Shown here piece after piece: positions 1-5,232 of a stretch of 7,254 nucleotides of DNA (within the stretch, counting starts at the first letter, position 1; every line of letters begins with the position of its first letter). The position numbers were made by a program, and so were the translations under genes. The notes under the pieces were generated by a model. That model made no database searches. It was not told the DNA's origin and was given only the letters and a program-made list of their open reading frames with translations. The DNA is from Lactobacillus sp. (GTDB lineage Bacteria; Pseudomonadota; Alphaproteobacteria; RF32; CAG-239): the NCBI GenBank assembly GCA_031263385.1, contig JAISFX010000153.1, positions 1 through 7,254 on the forward strand, given 5' to 3'.

Positions 1-49
1 TCTCTCTCCTTATCATTTTTAAATACCGTAACGCCTGAAAGTCTAACAT
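1..49 (-). CDS. Possible 5' end of a divergent gene, perhaps a LysR-type regulator (partial)
   Basis: On the minus strand an ATG at 49 opens a frame that stays open to the window edge and gives 16 residues, MLDFQALRYLKMIRRE. The LRYL segment after a short acidic/hydrophobic start resembles the beginning of the LysR-type helix-turn-helix domain, which often reads LRYF followed by E-x-GS-F. That is a resemblance over very few residues, not an identification. No good ribosome binding site precedes 49. A competing reading is that this stretch is an untranslated leader: minus-strand positions 12 to 6 read TAAGGAG, a strong Shine-Dalgarno sequence for a gene starting just beyond the left edge. Either reading implies a gene divergent from greA. 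Confidence 0.3.
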   Translation of the reverse strand, partial: MLDFQALRYLKMIRRE

Positions 50-80
50 CAAAAAATTTTAATGTAAAACCCCTTTTTCA

Positions 81-108
81 ATTTTATTATCATTTTAAGG
101 GCTTGCAA
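81..108 (-). promoter_or_regulatory. Candidate minus-strand promoter divergent from greA
   Basis: On the minus strand TTGCAA (108-103) is followed after 16 nt by TAAAAT (86-81), a 5/6 match to the -10 consensus. Transcription would start near 74, upstream of both possible starts of the left-edge gene. The -35 hexamer is the same self-complementary TTGCAA used by the greA promoter. Confidence 0.4.
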
Positions 109-130
109 AAATAAAAATTAATGTTATATT
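103..130 (+). promoter_or_regulatory. Candidate greA promoter
   Basis: TTGCAA (103-108), a 16-nt spacer and TATATT (125-130, 5/6 match) predict a start near 137. The same bases can also be read as CTTG-N17-GTTATAT, close to the alphaproteobacterial heat-shock sigma32 pattern (CTTG-N17/18-CYTATnT), so housekeeping and heat-shock use cannot be told apart from sequence. Confidence 0.6.
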
Positions 131-157
131 ACCACCATAAACCAAAACTTCTAACAC

Positions 158-187
158 GGCTGTGATTTTTCGCAGTCAATTTTTTTT
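158..187 (+). terminator. Terminator-like hairpin in the greA leader (possible attenuator)
   Basis: GGCTGTGA (158-165) pairs with TCGCAGTC (170-177) as an 8-bp stem with two G-U pairs and a TTTT loop. AA and eight T residues (180-187) follow. It lies after the predicted start (about 137) and before the greA ribosome binding site (199-203), so termination here would release an RNA of about 50 nt. E. coli greA has a comparable leader terminator that produces the short GraL RNAs. The stem is of moderate strength, so termination is probably partial. Confidence 0.5.
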
Positions 188-198
188 AATCATAATAC

Positions 199-203
199 AA
201 GGA
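199..203 (+). promoter_or_regulatory. greA ribosome binding site
   Basis: AAGGA lies 9 nt before the ATG at 213. It fixes the start there rather than at the in-frame GTG at 162, which sits inside the leader hairpin and has no such site. Confidence 0.75.
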
Positions 204-212
204 TATTGTAAA

Positions 213-686
213 ATGGAAAAGTTTCCTTTAACAAAAGAGGGATTCGTTATGCTCGAAAACGAGCTAAAACATCTTAAAACGGTAGAAAGACCCAATATTA
301 TTGAGGCCATTGCCGAAGCTCGTTCACATGGCGATTTATCTGAAAATGCAGAATATTCTGCCGCTAAGGAGAAACAAAGTTTCATCGAAGGCCGCATCCA
401 AGAGCTTGAGGCAGTAATCTCTCGTGCACAGGTTATAGACCCATCCAAAAACTCAGGAGACATCATCCGTTTTGGTGCAACTGTAGTTGTTGTTGATGAA
501 GATGACGACAAAGAAATGAAGTACCAAATTGTTGGTGACTATGAAGCAGATATCGAGAAAAACAAAATCTCATTATCATCTCCTCTTGCTAAAGCCCTAA
601 TTGGCAAAGAAGTTGGCGATGTTGCTGAATACATAGCTCCAATGGGCAAAAAATCTTTTGAAATATTAGACGTGGCCTATCAATAG
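213..686 (+). CDS. greA: Transcription elongation factor GreA
   Basis: GreA binds in the secondary channel of RNA polymerase and stimulates the polymerase's own cleavage of backtracked RNA, rescuing arrested complexes. The protein has 157 residues (E. coli GreA has 158). Residues 1 to about 75 form the antiparallel coiled coil, with the conserved tip GDLSENAEY at 40-48 including the acidic residues D41 and E44 that help position the catalytic metal. The rest is the FKBP-like C-terminal domain that docks on polymerase. The MEKFPLT start and the NAEYSAAKE-x-QSFIEGRIQELE segment are typical of alphaproteobacteria; Ser replaces the usual His after NAEY. The start at 213 is supported by its ribosome binding site and by family length. 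The gene is preceded by a promoter and a terminator-like leader, suggesting control by attenuation, and ends at a terminator. Confidence 0.97.
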   Translation: MEKFPLTKEGFVMLENELKHLKTVERPNIIEAIAEARSHGDLSENAEYSAAKEKQSFIEGRIQELEAVISRAQVIDPSKNSGDIIRFGATVVVVDEDDDKEMKYQIVGDYEADIEKNKISLSSPLAKALIGKEVGDVAEYIAPMGKKSFEILDVAYQ

Positions 687-689
687 AAC

Positions 690-718
690 TTGTATTTAAT
701 ATCATAAATATATATATT
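690..718 (+). promoter_or_regulatory. Weak candidate promoter for the 61-residue ORF and trxB
   Basis: TTGTAT (690-695), 17 nt, then TATATT (713-718). The -10 matches 5/6 but the -35 only at TTG. Predicted transcription would begin near 725, inside the greA terminator stem, so the new RNA would lack part of the stem and escape termination. The A/T-rich background makes chance matches likely. Confidence 0.35.
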
Positions 719-750
719 AAAGGCTGGTCCAACCGACTAGCCTTTTTTTT
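719..750 (+). terminator. Intrinsic terminator after greA
   Basis: AGGCTGGT (721-728) pairs with ACTAGCCT (736-743) with one G-U pair around a 7-nt loop, and the two A residues before it extend the stem into the T tract. Eight T residues run through 743-750. It follows the greA stop by about 33 nt. Confidence 0.85.
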
Positions 751-766
751 ATTAAGGAGTTTTAAA

Positions 767-952
767 ATGACAGACAACCCAAAAACAATAAACAAATATA
801 AGTCTTCAAAACTAGTAGACCGTCATGATATGGAGCAAAGCGAATGTCGTGAAGATGACAACACAGGCTGCCCTTATTACAGCGACGGAGATGATGCCTC
901 TATCAAAAAACAATCAGAAGGAAGCACCTGTAAAAAAGGCTGCAATAAATAG
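767..952 (+). CDS. Small four-cysteine protein of unknown function upstream of trxB
   Basis: I do not recognise this 61-residue protein. It is hydrophilic, with no signal peptide or membrane segment. The N-terminal third is Lys-rich, the middle acidic (E26 to D43), and cysteines lie at 27, 35, 55 and 59, giving a C-x7-C pair and a C-terminal C-x3-C pair within TCKKGCNK. AAGGAG (754-759) stands 7 nt before the ATG, a strong reason to treat it as a real gene. Only 11 nt separate its stop from the trxB ATG, and the AGGA serving trxB overlaps its stop codon, so the two are probably cotranscribed and translationally coupled. In several alphaproteobacteria, as I recall, an Lrp/AsnC regulator lies between greA and trxB; this protein is far too short and unlike that family. 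Metal binding, or being a thiol substrate of the thioredoxin system, is possible but only inferred. Confidence 0.7.
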   Translation: MTDNPKTINKYKSSKLVDRHDMEQSECREDDNTGCPYYSDGDDASIKKQSEGSTCKKGCNK

Positions 953-963
953 GACCTAACAAC

Positions 964-1902
964 ATGACCATTCAAACAAAGGTACTCATAATAGGCTCTG
1001 GCCCGGCTGGCTACACCGCCGCGATTTATACATCTCGCGCCGGATTAGAACCCGTATTGTTTTCAGGGCCGCAAATCGGCGGACAATTAACCCTCACTAA
1101 CGAGATTGAAAACTTCCCCGGCTTTCCTGACCCTATAACCGGCGAAGAATTAATGTTCAGAATGCGTGAGCAATGCCAAAAACTTGGTGTAAACATAATA
1201 CATGATGAAATTGTCAGTATCGACTTCAAGAAAAGACCCTTTACATGCAAAACATCGTCCAAAGAAGAAGTTAAGGCAGACAGCATAATCATCTCCACCG
1301 GTGCAACTGCCAAACTCCTAAATCTTAACAACGAGATTAAATATTTAGGGCACGGCATTTCTACCTGCGCAACTTGTGACGGTTTCTTTTACAAAGGCAA
1401 AGACGTTGCTGTTGTAGGCGGAGGCAATACCGCCGCTATGGAGGCAATGCACCTAAGTAAGTTCTGCAAAACCGTATATATGATACACCGTCGCGACAAA
1501 CTCAAGGCCGACAAAGTAATGCAAAAAAGGCTTCTAAGCACCAAAAACATTTCTATGGTTTGGAACTCTACCCCTGTTTCAATCAGCGGCACAGACAACC
1601 CGCCAAGCCTCACAACAGTCACTCTTCGCAACCTAAAAACCAACGAAGACACAGACCTTAAGGTTGATGGCCTTTTCATCTCAATCGGCAGCAATCCTGA
1701 AACAAAGCTTTTCAAAAACCAGCTTGATTTAGATGAAAGCGGTTACATAATCACCAAACCTCAAAGTTGCAAAACCAGCATTGATGGCGTTTTTGCTGCA
1801 GGAGACGTTCAAAACCCTCTGCACAAGCAAGCTATTCTGGCCGCCGGATCAGGGTGTTTGGCAGCATTAGAAGCCGAAGAATTCTTAAGCGATTTAAATT
1901 AA
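964..1902 (+). CDS. trxB: Thioredoxin reductase
   Basis: Cytosolic flavoenzyme that uses NADPH to reduce thioredoxin, supplying electrons to ribonucleotide reductase and disulfide repair. At 312 residues it has the normal length of the bacterial low-molecular-weight type. The FAD dinucleotide fold is at 11-16 (GSGPAG), GGQL at 39-42 and a second FAD motif near 277-282 (FAAGDV). The NADPH domain lies between, with the redox-active CATC at 135-138, the nucleotide motif GGGNTA at 152-157 and HRR at 175-177. HRR is followed by DKLK, so the usual Arg of HRRxxxR is Lys181. The C-terminal QAILAAGSGCLAALEAE segment is typical. The ATG has a modest AGGA at 951-954 overlapping the previous stop. Its stop codon lies inside the left arm of a strong bidirectional terminator shared with clpX. 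Confidence 0.97.
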   Translation: MTIQTKVLIIGSGPAGYTAAIYTSRAGLEPVLFSGPQIGGQLTLTNEIENFPGFPDPITGEELMFRMREQCQKLGVNIIHDEIVSIDFKKRPFTCKTSSKEEVKADSIIISTGATAKLLNLNNEIKYLGHGISTCATCDGFFYKGKDVAVVGGGNTAAMEAMHLSKFCKTVYMIHRRDKLKADKVMQKRLLSTKNISMVWNSTPVSISGTDNPPSLTTVTLRNLKTNEDTDLKVDGLFISIGSNPETKLFKNQLDLDESGYIITKPQSCKTSIDGVFAAGDVQNPLHKQAILAAGSGCLAALEAEEFLSDLN

Positions 1903-1935
1903 AAATAAAGCCCCAAAATATGGGGCTTTATTTTT
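1901..1935. terminator. Bidirectional terminator between trxB and clpX
   Basis: A perfect 15-bp inverted repeat (AAAAATAAAGCCCCA, 1901-1915, with its complement at 1921-1935) surrounds the 5-nt loop AAATA. The GC core flanked by A and T tracts gives an intrinsic terminator on both strands. It stops trxB from the left and clpX from the right. Confidence 0.93.
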
Positions 1936-1949
1936 AACATCTTCCTTTA

Positions 1950-3218
1950 TTAACTGGCAGCTTTGCCTTTTTTGCTTTTCTTGTCCATAACAAGCATTGG
2001 AGGCTCATTATCATTAATAACTTTTTCATTAACGATAATCTCTGTCACATTTTTACTATCCGGAATATCATACATCAGCTCTAAAAGATGCTCTTCCATA
2101 ATAGAACGAAGACCACGCGCTCCTGTTTTGCGCTCAATTGCTTTTTGAGCAATTGCTTTCAAGGCATCAGGGGTAACTGTGAGCTTAACATCTTCCATTT
2201 CAAATAACATATCATATTGCTTTAACAATGCATTTTTAGGCTCTGTCAAAACCTTAACCAAAGCATTGACATCCAAATCTTCTAATGTAGCAATAATCGG
2301 CAAACGACCAACGAACTCCGGTATTAAGCCAAATTTTAGCAAATCTTCAGGATGAACATCTTTAATAACATCGCCTATTCTCTTCTCATCTTTAGAAGCA
2401 ATTTTAGCCCCAAAACCAATAGATGTTTCTTTACCTCTTGTGCCGACAATTTTTTCTAAACCGGCAAACGCACCACCACAAATAAACAAAACATTTGTTG
2501 TATCAACATGCAAAAACTCTTGCTGAGGGTGCTTTCTTCCACCTTGAGGAGGAACATTTGCAACTGTGCCTTCAATAATCTTCAGCAAAGCCTGTTGCAC
2601 ACCTTCACCTGATACGTCTCTGGTAATTGAAGGACCGTCAGTCTTGCGTGTAATTTTATCAATCTCATCAATATAAACTATTCCGCGTTGTGCTTTTTCT
2701 ATATCATAGTTAGCATTTTGCACCAACTTCAAGATAATATTTTCAACGTCCTCACCAACATATCCTGCTTCAGTAAGTGTTGTCGCATCTGCAATAGCAA
2801 AAGGCACATCTAAAATCTTAGCCAAAGTCTGTGCCAACAATGTTTTACCGCTTCCTGTAGAGCCGATTAAAATAACGTTAGACTTTGCTACCTCAACCTC
2901 ACTGTTGCAACTAGCACAGTTAAGTCTCTTATAGTGGTTATAAACCGCAACAGACAAAACCTTTTTAGCATATTCTTGACCAATCACATATTGATCTAGA
3001 AAGTCTTTAATCTTTGAAGGTGTTGGCAAATTATCAGAAGAATCTATCCCGGTTTTCTGCGCTTCTCTCATCTCATCAGAAACAATATTGATACAAACAT
3101 CAATACATTCATCACAGATATAAACACCGCGTCCTGCAACCAGCTTTTTAACTTCATCTTGGCTTTTTCCGCAGAAAGAGCAGCACAAAAGCTCATCTTT
3201 ATTCTTTTTGTCAGCCAT
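1950..3218 (-). CDS. clpX: ATP-dependent Clp protease ATP-binding subunit ClpX
   Basis: Hexameric AAA+ unfoldase that recognises degradation tags, unfolds proteins and threads them into ClpP. The 422 residues match the usual length. In order: an N-terminal zinc-binding domain with C13, C16, C35 and C38; Walker A GSTGSGKT at 119-126; pore-1 loop GYVG at 152-155; Walker B with D184 and E185; the RKH pore loop at 228-230; the ClpP-docking IGF at 267-269; the arginine-finger region LIPEFVGR ending at R305; and sensor-2 GAR at 366-368. Walker A has Ser120 where ClpX normally has Pro, confirmed from the codon TCT. A C-x2-C pair (101, 104) sits in the variable linker before the AAA+ core. The gene follows clpP by 25 nt, with AAGGA about 11 nt before the ATG, so they form an operon. 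No lon follows; trxB converges instead. Confidence 0.98.
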   Translation of the reverse strand: MADKKNKDELLCCSFCGKSQDEVKKLVAGRGVYICDECIDVCINIVSDEMREAQKTGIDSSDNLPTPSKIKDFLDQYVIGQEYAKKVLSVAVYNHYKRLNCASCNSEVEVAKSNVILIGSTGSGKTLLAQTLAKILDVPFAIADATTLTEAGYVGEDVENIILKLVQNANYDIEKAQRGIVYIDEIDKITRKTDGPSITRDVSGEGVQQALLKIIEGTVANVPPQGGRKHPQQEFLHVDTTNVLFICGGAFAGLEKIVGTRGKETSIGFGAKIASKDEKRIGDVIKDVHPEDLLKFGLIPEFVGRLPIIATLEDLDVNALVKVLTEPKNALLKQYDMLFEMEDVKLTVTPDALKAIAQKAIERKTGARGLRSIMEEHLLELMYDIPDSKNVTEIIVNEKVINDNEPPMLVMDKKSKKGKAAS

Positions 3219-3243
3219 TTTACTTACATTCCTTTCCTCAAAA

Positions 3244-3870
3244 TTAGATGATATCAGCGCGGTTTTTTACAATTTCATCAATCAAACCAAACTTCTTAGC
3301 CTCTTCCGGAGACATAAAATTATCACGCTCCATAGCCTCTTTAATAACATCAACTTTTTTACCTGTATGGTGAGCATAAATCTCATTCAAACGTTTTTTC
3401 ATACCCAAAATCTCTTTCGCGTGGATTTCAATATCGGTCGCTTGTCCTCTAAACCCGCCACTTGGCTGGTGGATCATGATACGAGAATTTGGCAGCGCAA
3501 ATCTTTTTCCTTTAGCACCACCTGTCAGCAACAAAGAGCCCATAGAGCACGCCTGCCCCAAGCACATTGTGTTAACTTCGCAGTTAATATATTGCATTGT
3601 ATCATACATCGCCATACCGGATGTAACCACTCCGCCCGGAGAGTTAATATACATATATATATCTTTTTTAGGGTTTTCAGATTCCAAAAACAAAAGCTGC
3701 GCACATACCAAAGAAGACATATTATCTTCAACTTCACCTGTTAAAAATATAATTCTTTCTTTCAAAAGACGCGAATATATATCATAAGAACGCTCACCTT
3801 TTGCGGTCTGCTCAATAACCATTGGCACTAAGGTTGAGTTAAAAACCTCTAACGAACTTCTATCATTCAT
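3244..3870 (-). CDS. clpP: ATP-dependent Clp protease proteolytic subunit ClpP
   Basis: Serine peptidase that forms the two-ring, 14-subunit degradation chamber fed by ClpX. From the ATG at 3870 it has 208 residues (E. coli precursor 207). The catalytic triad is Ser109 in GQACSMGS, His134 in MIHQP and Asp183 in ERDNF, at nearly the same spacing as in E. coli. Cys replaces the usual second Ala just before the catalytic Ser. An upstream in-frame ATG at 3885 would add five residues but has no ribosome binding site, whereas GAGGGG lies 7 nt before 3870. ClpX here keeps its IGF docking loop, which fits a working pair. The upstream A/T-rich DNA (3886-3960) must hold the promoter, but I find no clear sigma70 or sigma32 box pair in it. 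Confidence 0.97.
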   Translation of the reverse strand: MNDRSSLEVFNSTLVPMVIEQTAKGERSYDIYSRLLKERIIFLTGEVEDNMSSLVCAQLLFLESENPKKDIYMYINSPGGVVTSGMAMYDTMQYINCEVNTMCLGQACSMGSLLLTGGAKGKRFALPNSRIMIHQPSGGFRGQATDIEIHAKEILGMKKRLNEIYAHHTGKKVDVIKEAMERDNFMSPEEAKKFGLIDEIVKNRADII

Positions 3871-3877
3871 ATCAAAA

Positions 3878-3883
3878 CCCCTC
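3878..3883 (-). promoter_or_regulatory. clpP ribosome binding site
   Basis: The minus strand reads GAGGGG, 7 nt before the ATG at 3870. It overlaps the upstream ATG at 3885 and so argues that translation begins at the internal one. Confidence 0.65.
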
Positions 3884-3960
3884 ATAAAATAACTTATATA
3901 TTATTCCTATCACATTAATTAAATATATTCAACAAAAGGTTAACAAATCGCCCAAAAGAC

Positions 3961-3998
3961 AAAAAAAATAAAGGAGTCCCATCAAAGAACTCCCTTAT
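3961..3998 (-). terminator. Intrinsic terminator after the 167-residue gene
   Basis: On the minus strand ATAAGGGAGT (3998-3989) pairs with ACTCCTTTAT (3977-3968) with one G-U pair across an 11-nt loop, then a T tract runs through 3967-3961. It lies 28 nt beyond the stop of the 4026-4529 gene and separates it from clpP. Confidence 0.85.
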
Positions 3999-4025
3999 GT
4001 GTTTTTCCATATTTTTAAAGACAAA

Positions 4026-4529
4026 TCAGATAAATACTGAAAGCACAACGCTCTCATCCTCAATGCCTCTCTCACCTAATTCTTTAAGATGAAATATGTT
4101 CCTGTAAATTCTGGCCTGCACTTCATATCCTTTGCCGCAACCATATATATTACCGTCTGTTGGTGATTGCATCACTGCATAAACATCTTCATCGTTGTCA
4201 TCAATACTAACAACAATAACCTTGTCGTTTACAAGTTCGATTTTAGCCTTCACAACATCATATTTTATCCCAAAGCCTTGCGCCTCATCAAACAAAGGCA
4301 AAACCTCCCCACGCTCTGGGTTAACCATAAGAACACTTAGCTCTTTCCCTATGGTAACACTAATTGGTACCCATTTTTTGTAGAAGCACCAGCCTTTACC
4401 GCCTCCCTTAAAAGCAAAAACGATACAGACGAATTCTTCACAATCAACAATACTCTCTATTTTAGCAAGTACTTGCTTTCCGGCCTCAAAAGTGCTGCCA
4501 TAAATTTTCATTAAATTAAAATCATCCAT
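4026..4529 (-). CDS. Hypothetical protein, 167 residues, probably soluble
   Basis: I do not recognise this protein. It has no signal peptide or membrane helix. Alternating hydrophobic/polar stretches (about 31-40, 52-69, 92-109 and 160-166) suggest a mostly beta fold. A Gly/Lys/aromatic segment, FKGGGKGWCFYKKW (40-53), is the most distinctive local feature, followed by an acidic patch at 110-115 (DDNDED). Cysteines at 30, 35, 48 and 131 show no metal-site spacing. Neither ATG at 4529 nor the next in-frame one at 4511 has a clear ribosome binding site, so the start is uncertain by six residues. It appears to be a single-gene unit, with a good promoter 54 nt upstream of the start and a strong terminator downstream, which supports its being real and separately controlled from its neighbours. 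Confidence 0.75.
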   Translation of the reverse strand: MDDFNLMKIYGSTFEAGKQVLAKIESIVDCEEFVCIVFAFKGGGKGWCFYKKWVPISVTIGKELSVLMVNPERGEVLPLFDEAQGFGIKYDVVKAKIELVNDKVIVVSIDDNDEDVYAVMQSPTDGNIYGCGKGYEVQARIYRNIFHLKELGERGIEDESVVLSVFI

Positions 4530-4565
4530 TTTCTAAATAATTTGGGTTTAACATATAATTATTAA

Positions 4566-4587
4566 TCTCTAATTCTAAATTGAGAGA
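4566..4587. repeat. Imperfect A/T-rich palindrome over a predicted transcription start
   Basis: TCTCTAATT (4566-4574) is mirrored by AATTGAGAGA (4578-4587) with one unpaired G and a CTA centre. It spans the start near 4583 predicted from the neighbouring minus-strand promoter, a position suited to an operator or a 5'-end RNA hairpin. No protein partner can be assigned. Confidence 0.45.
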
Positions 4588-4589
4588 CA

Positions 4590-4618
4590 AAAATAGCCGA
4601 AACTCCTAACAATGTCAA
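4590..4618 (-). promoter_or_regulatory. Sigma70-type promoter for the 167-residue gene
   Basis: On the minus strand a consensus TTGACA (4618-4613) is followed after exactly 17 nt by TATTTT (4595-4590, 4/6 match). It begins 4 nt after the stop codon of the preceding gene. The predicted start near 4583 leaves a leader of about 54 nt. Confidence 0.65.
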
Positions 4619-4622
4619 GAAA

Positions 4623-5222
4623 CTATATTACATCAAACCTGCAATTTACTTCATTAAACTGCGGCGCCTTGTCTAAATAAAAGAACACATATCGATATTT
4701 TGAATACCATTCTGAAATCAGATAATACTTTCCTTTTGCCCTCAAAATCATAGAATTTTCTGTCGCAGCAAGGTTTTTATATCTTGTATCATAATCAAAA
4801 CTACAACTGCTCTCATCAAAATATTTATACACCTTAAAACCATTTTTACTATGCGCAGAAATCAATGTCCCCCAATGCCCCAAATTATAAAGCTCATAAG
4901 GCCCTTCAGCATCTCCGACAAACAAATCATTCAAGGCATCCATATCGCATACATCTTCAGCTCTGCCATATGCCTTTATCTCTTCGAGATTATTCACATT
5001 CCTCTGCAAACTAAGATGCAAATCCTGACACTTTTTAATATCAAGCTCATTCATATAATCAAGAACAATGAGTCGCATTTCAGTCATTACATTTTTCTTA
5101 AAGTTACCTTCCAGACTATCACCCAGCAAATTCTTCTCATCAAAAACCACAACCCTTACCAAAAGGCCTAAAAATAGTGCCGCAGCTAAAAGAATTCCTA
5201 AAATTTTACTAACTCTTCTCAT
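4623..5222 (-). CDS. Hypothetical membrane-anchored protein, 199 residues
   Basis: I do not recognise this protein. It begins with two Arg and a Lys, then one hydrophobic helix (about 7-27), and continues as a hydrophilic domain. There is no lipobox Cys and no clear signal peptidase site, so an inner-membrane anchor with the domain in the periplasm is likeliest. The outer part carries Cys at 65, 92, 140 and 194 and an aromatic-rich C-terminal half (for example YKYFDESSCSFDYDTRY at 132-148 and WYSKYRYVFFYLD at 172-184). AGGAGG stands 4 nt before the ATG and overlaps the stop codon of the MFS gene, only 8 nt away, so the two are almost certainly translated from one message. A role linked to the transporter is an inference from that coupling alone. 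I see no hairpin terminator after the gene. Confidence 0.8.
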   Translation of the reverse strand: MRRVSKILGILLAAALFLGLLVRVVVFDEKNLLGDSLEGNFKKNVMTEMRLIVLDYMNELDIKKCQDLHLSLQRNVNNLEEIKAYGRAEDVCDMDALNDLFVGDAEGPYELYNLGHWGTLISAHSKNGFKVYKYFDESSCSFDYDTRYKNLAATENSMILRAKGKYYLISEWYSKYRYVFFYLDKAPQFNEVNCRFDVI

Positions 5223-5226
5223 AATG

Positions 5227-5232
5227 CCTCCT
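5227..5232 (-). promoter_or_regulatory. Consensus ribosome binding site overlapping the MFS stop codon
   Basis: The minus strand reads TAGGAGG, in which TAG is the stop of the transporter gene and AGGAGG the Shine-Dalgarno of the 199-residue gene. This arrangement favours translational coupling. Confidence 0.85.

Noticed and set aside
162..212. In-frame GTG at 162 as a longer greA start adding 17 hydrophobic residues
   Set aside because: It lies inside the leader hairpin and T tract, has no ribosome binding site, and would make GreA longer than its family. ATG at 213 has AAGGA at good spacing.
1026..1715. Minus-strand open frames opposite trxB
   Set aside because: They are shadows of trxB, whose motifs cover the whole region; no ribosome binding sites were seen.
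3208..3787. Long plus-strand open frames opposite clpP
   Set aside because: They are antisense to a highly conserved gene, have no ribosome binding site and show no recognisable protein character.
3871..3885. ATG at 3885 as the clpP start
   Set aside because: No ribosome binding site precedes it, and GAGGGG is placed correctly for the ATG at 3870, which gives the usual family length.
3886..3960. A sigma32 heat-shock promoter for clpP
   Set aside because: Heat-shock control would be expected from family knowledge, but no CTTG-type -35 with a fitting -10 is visible. The nearest pairs, such as TTGTTG-17-TGATAG, match too poorly to call.
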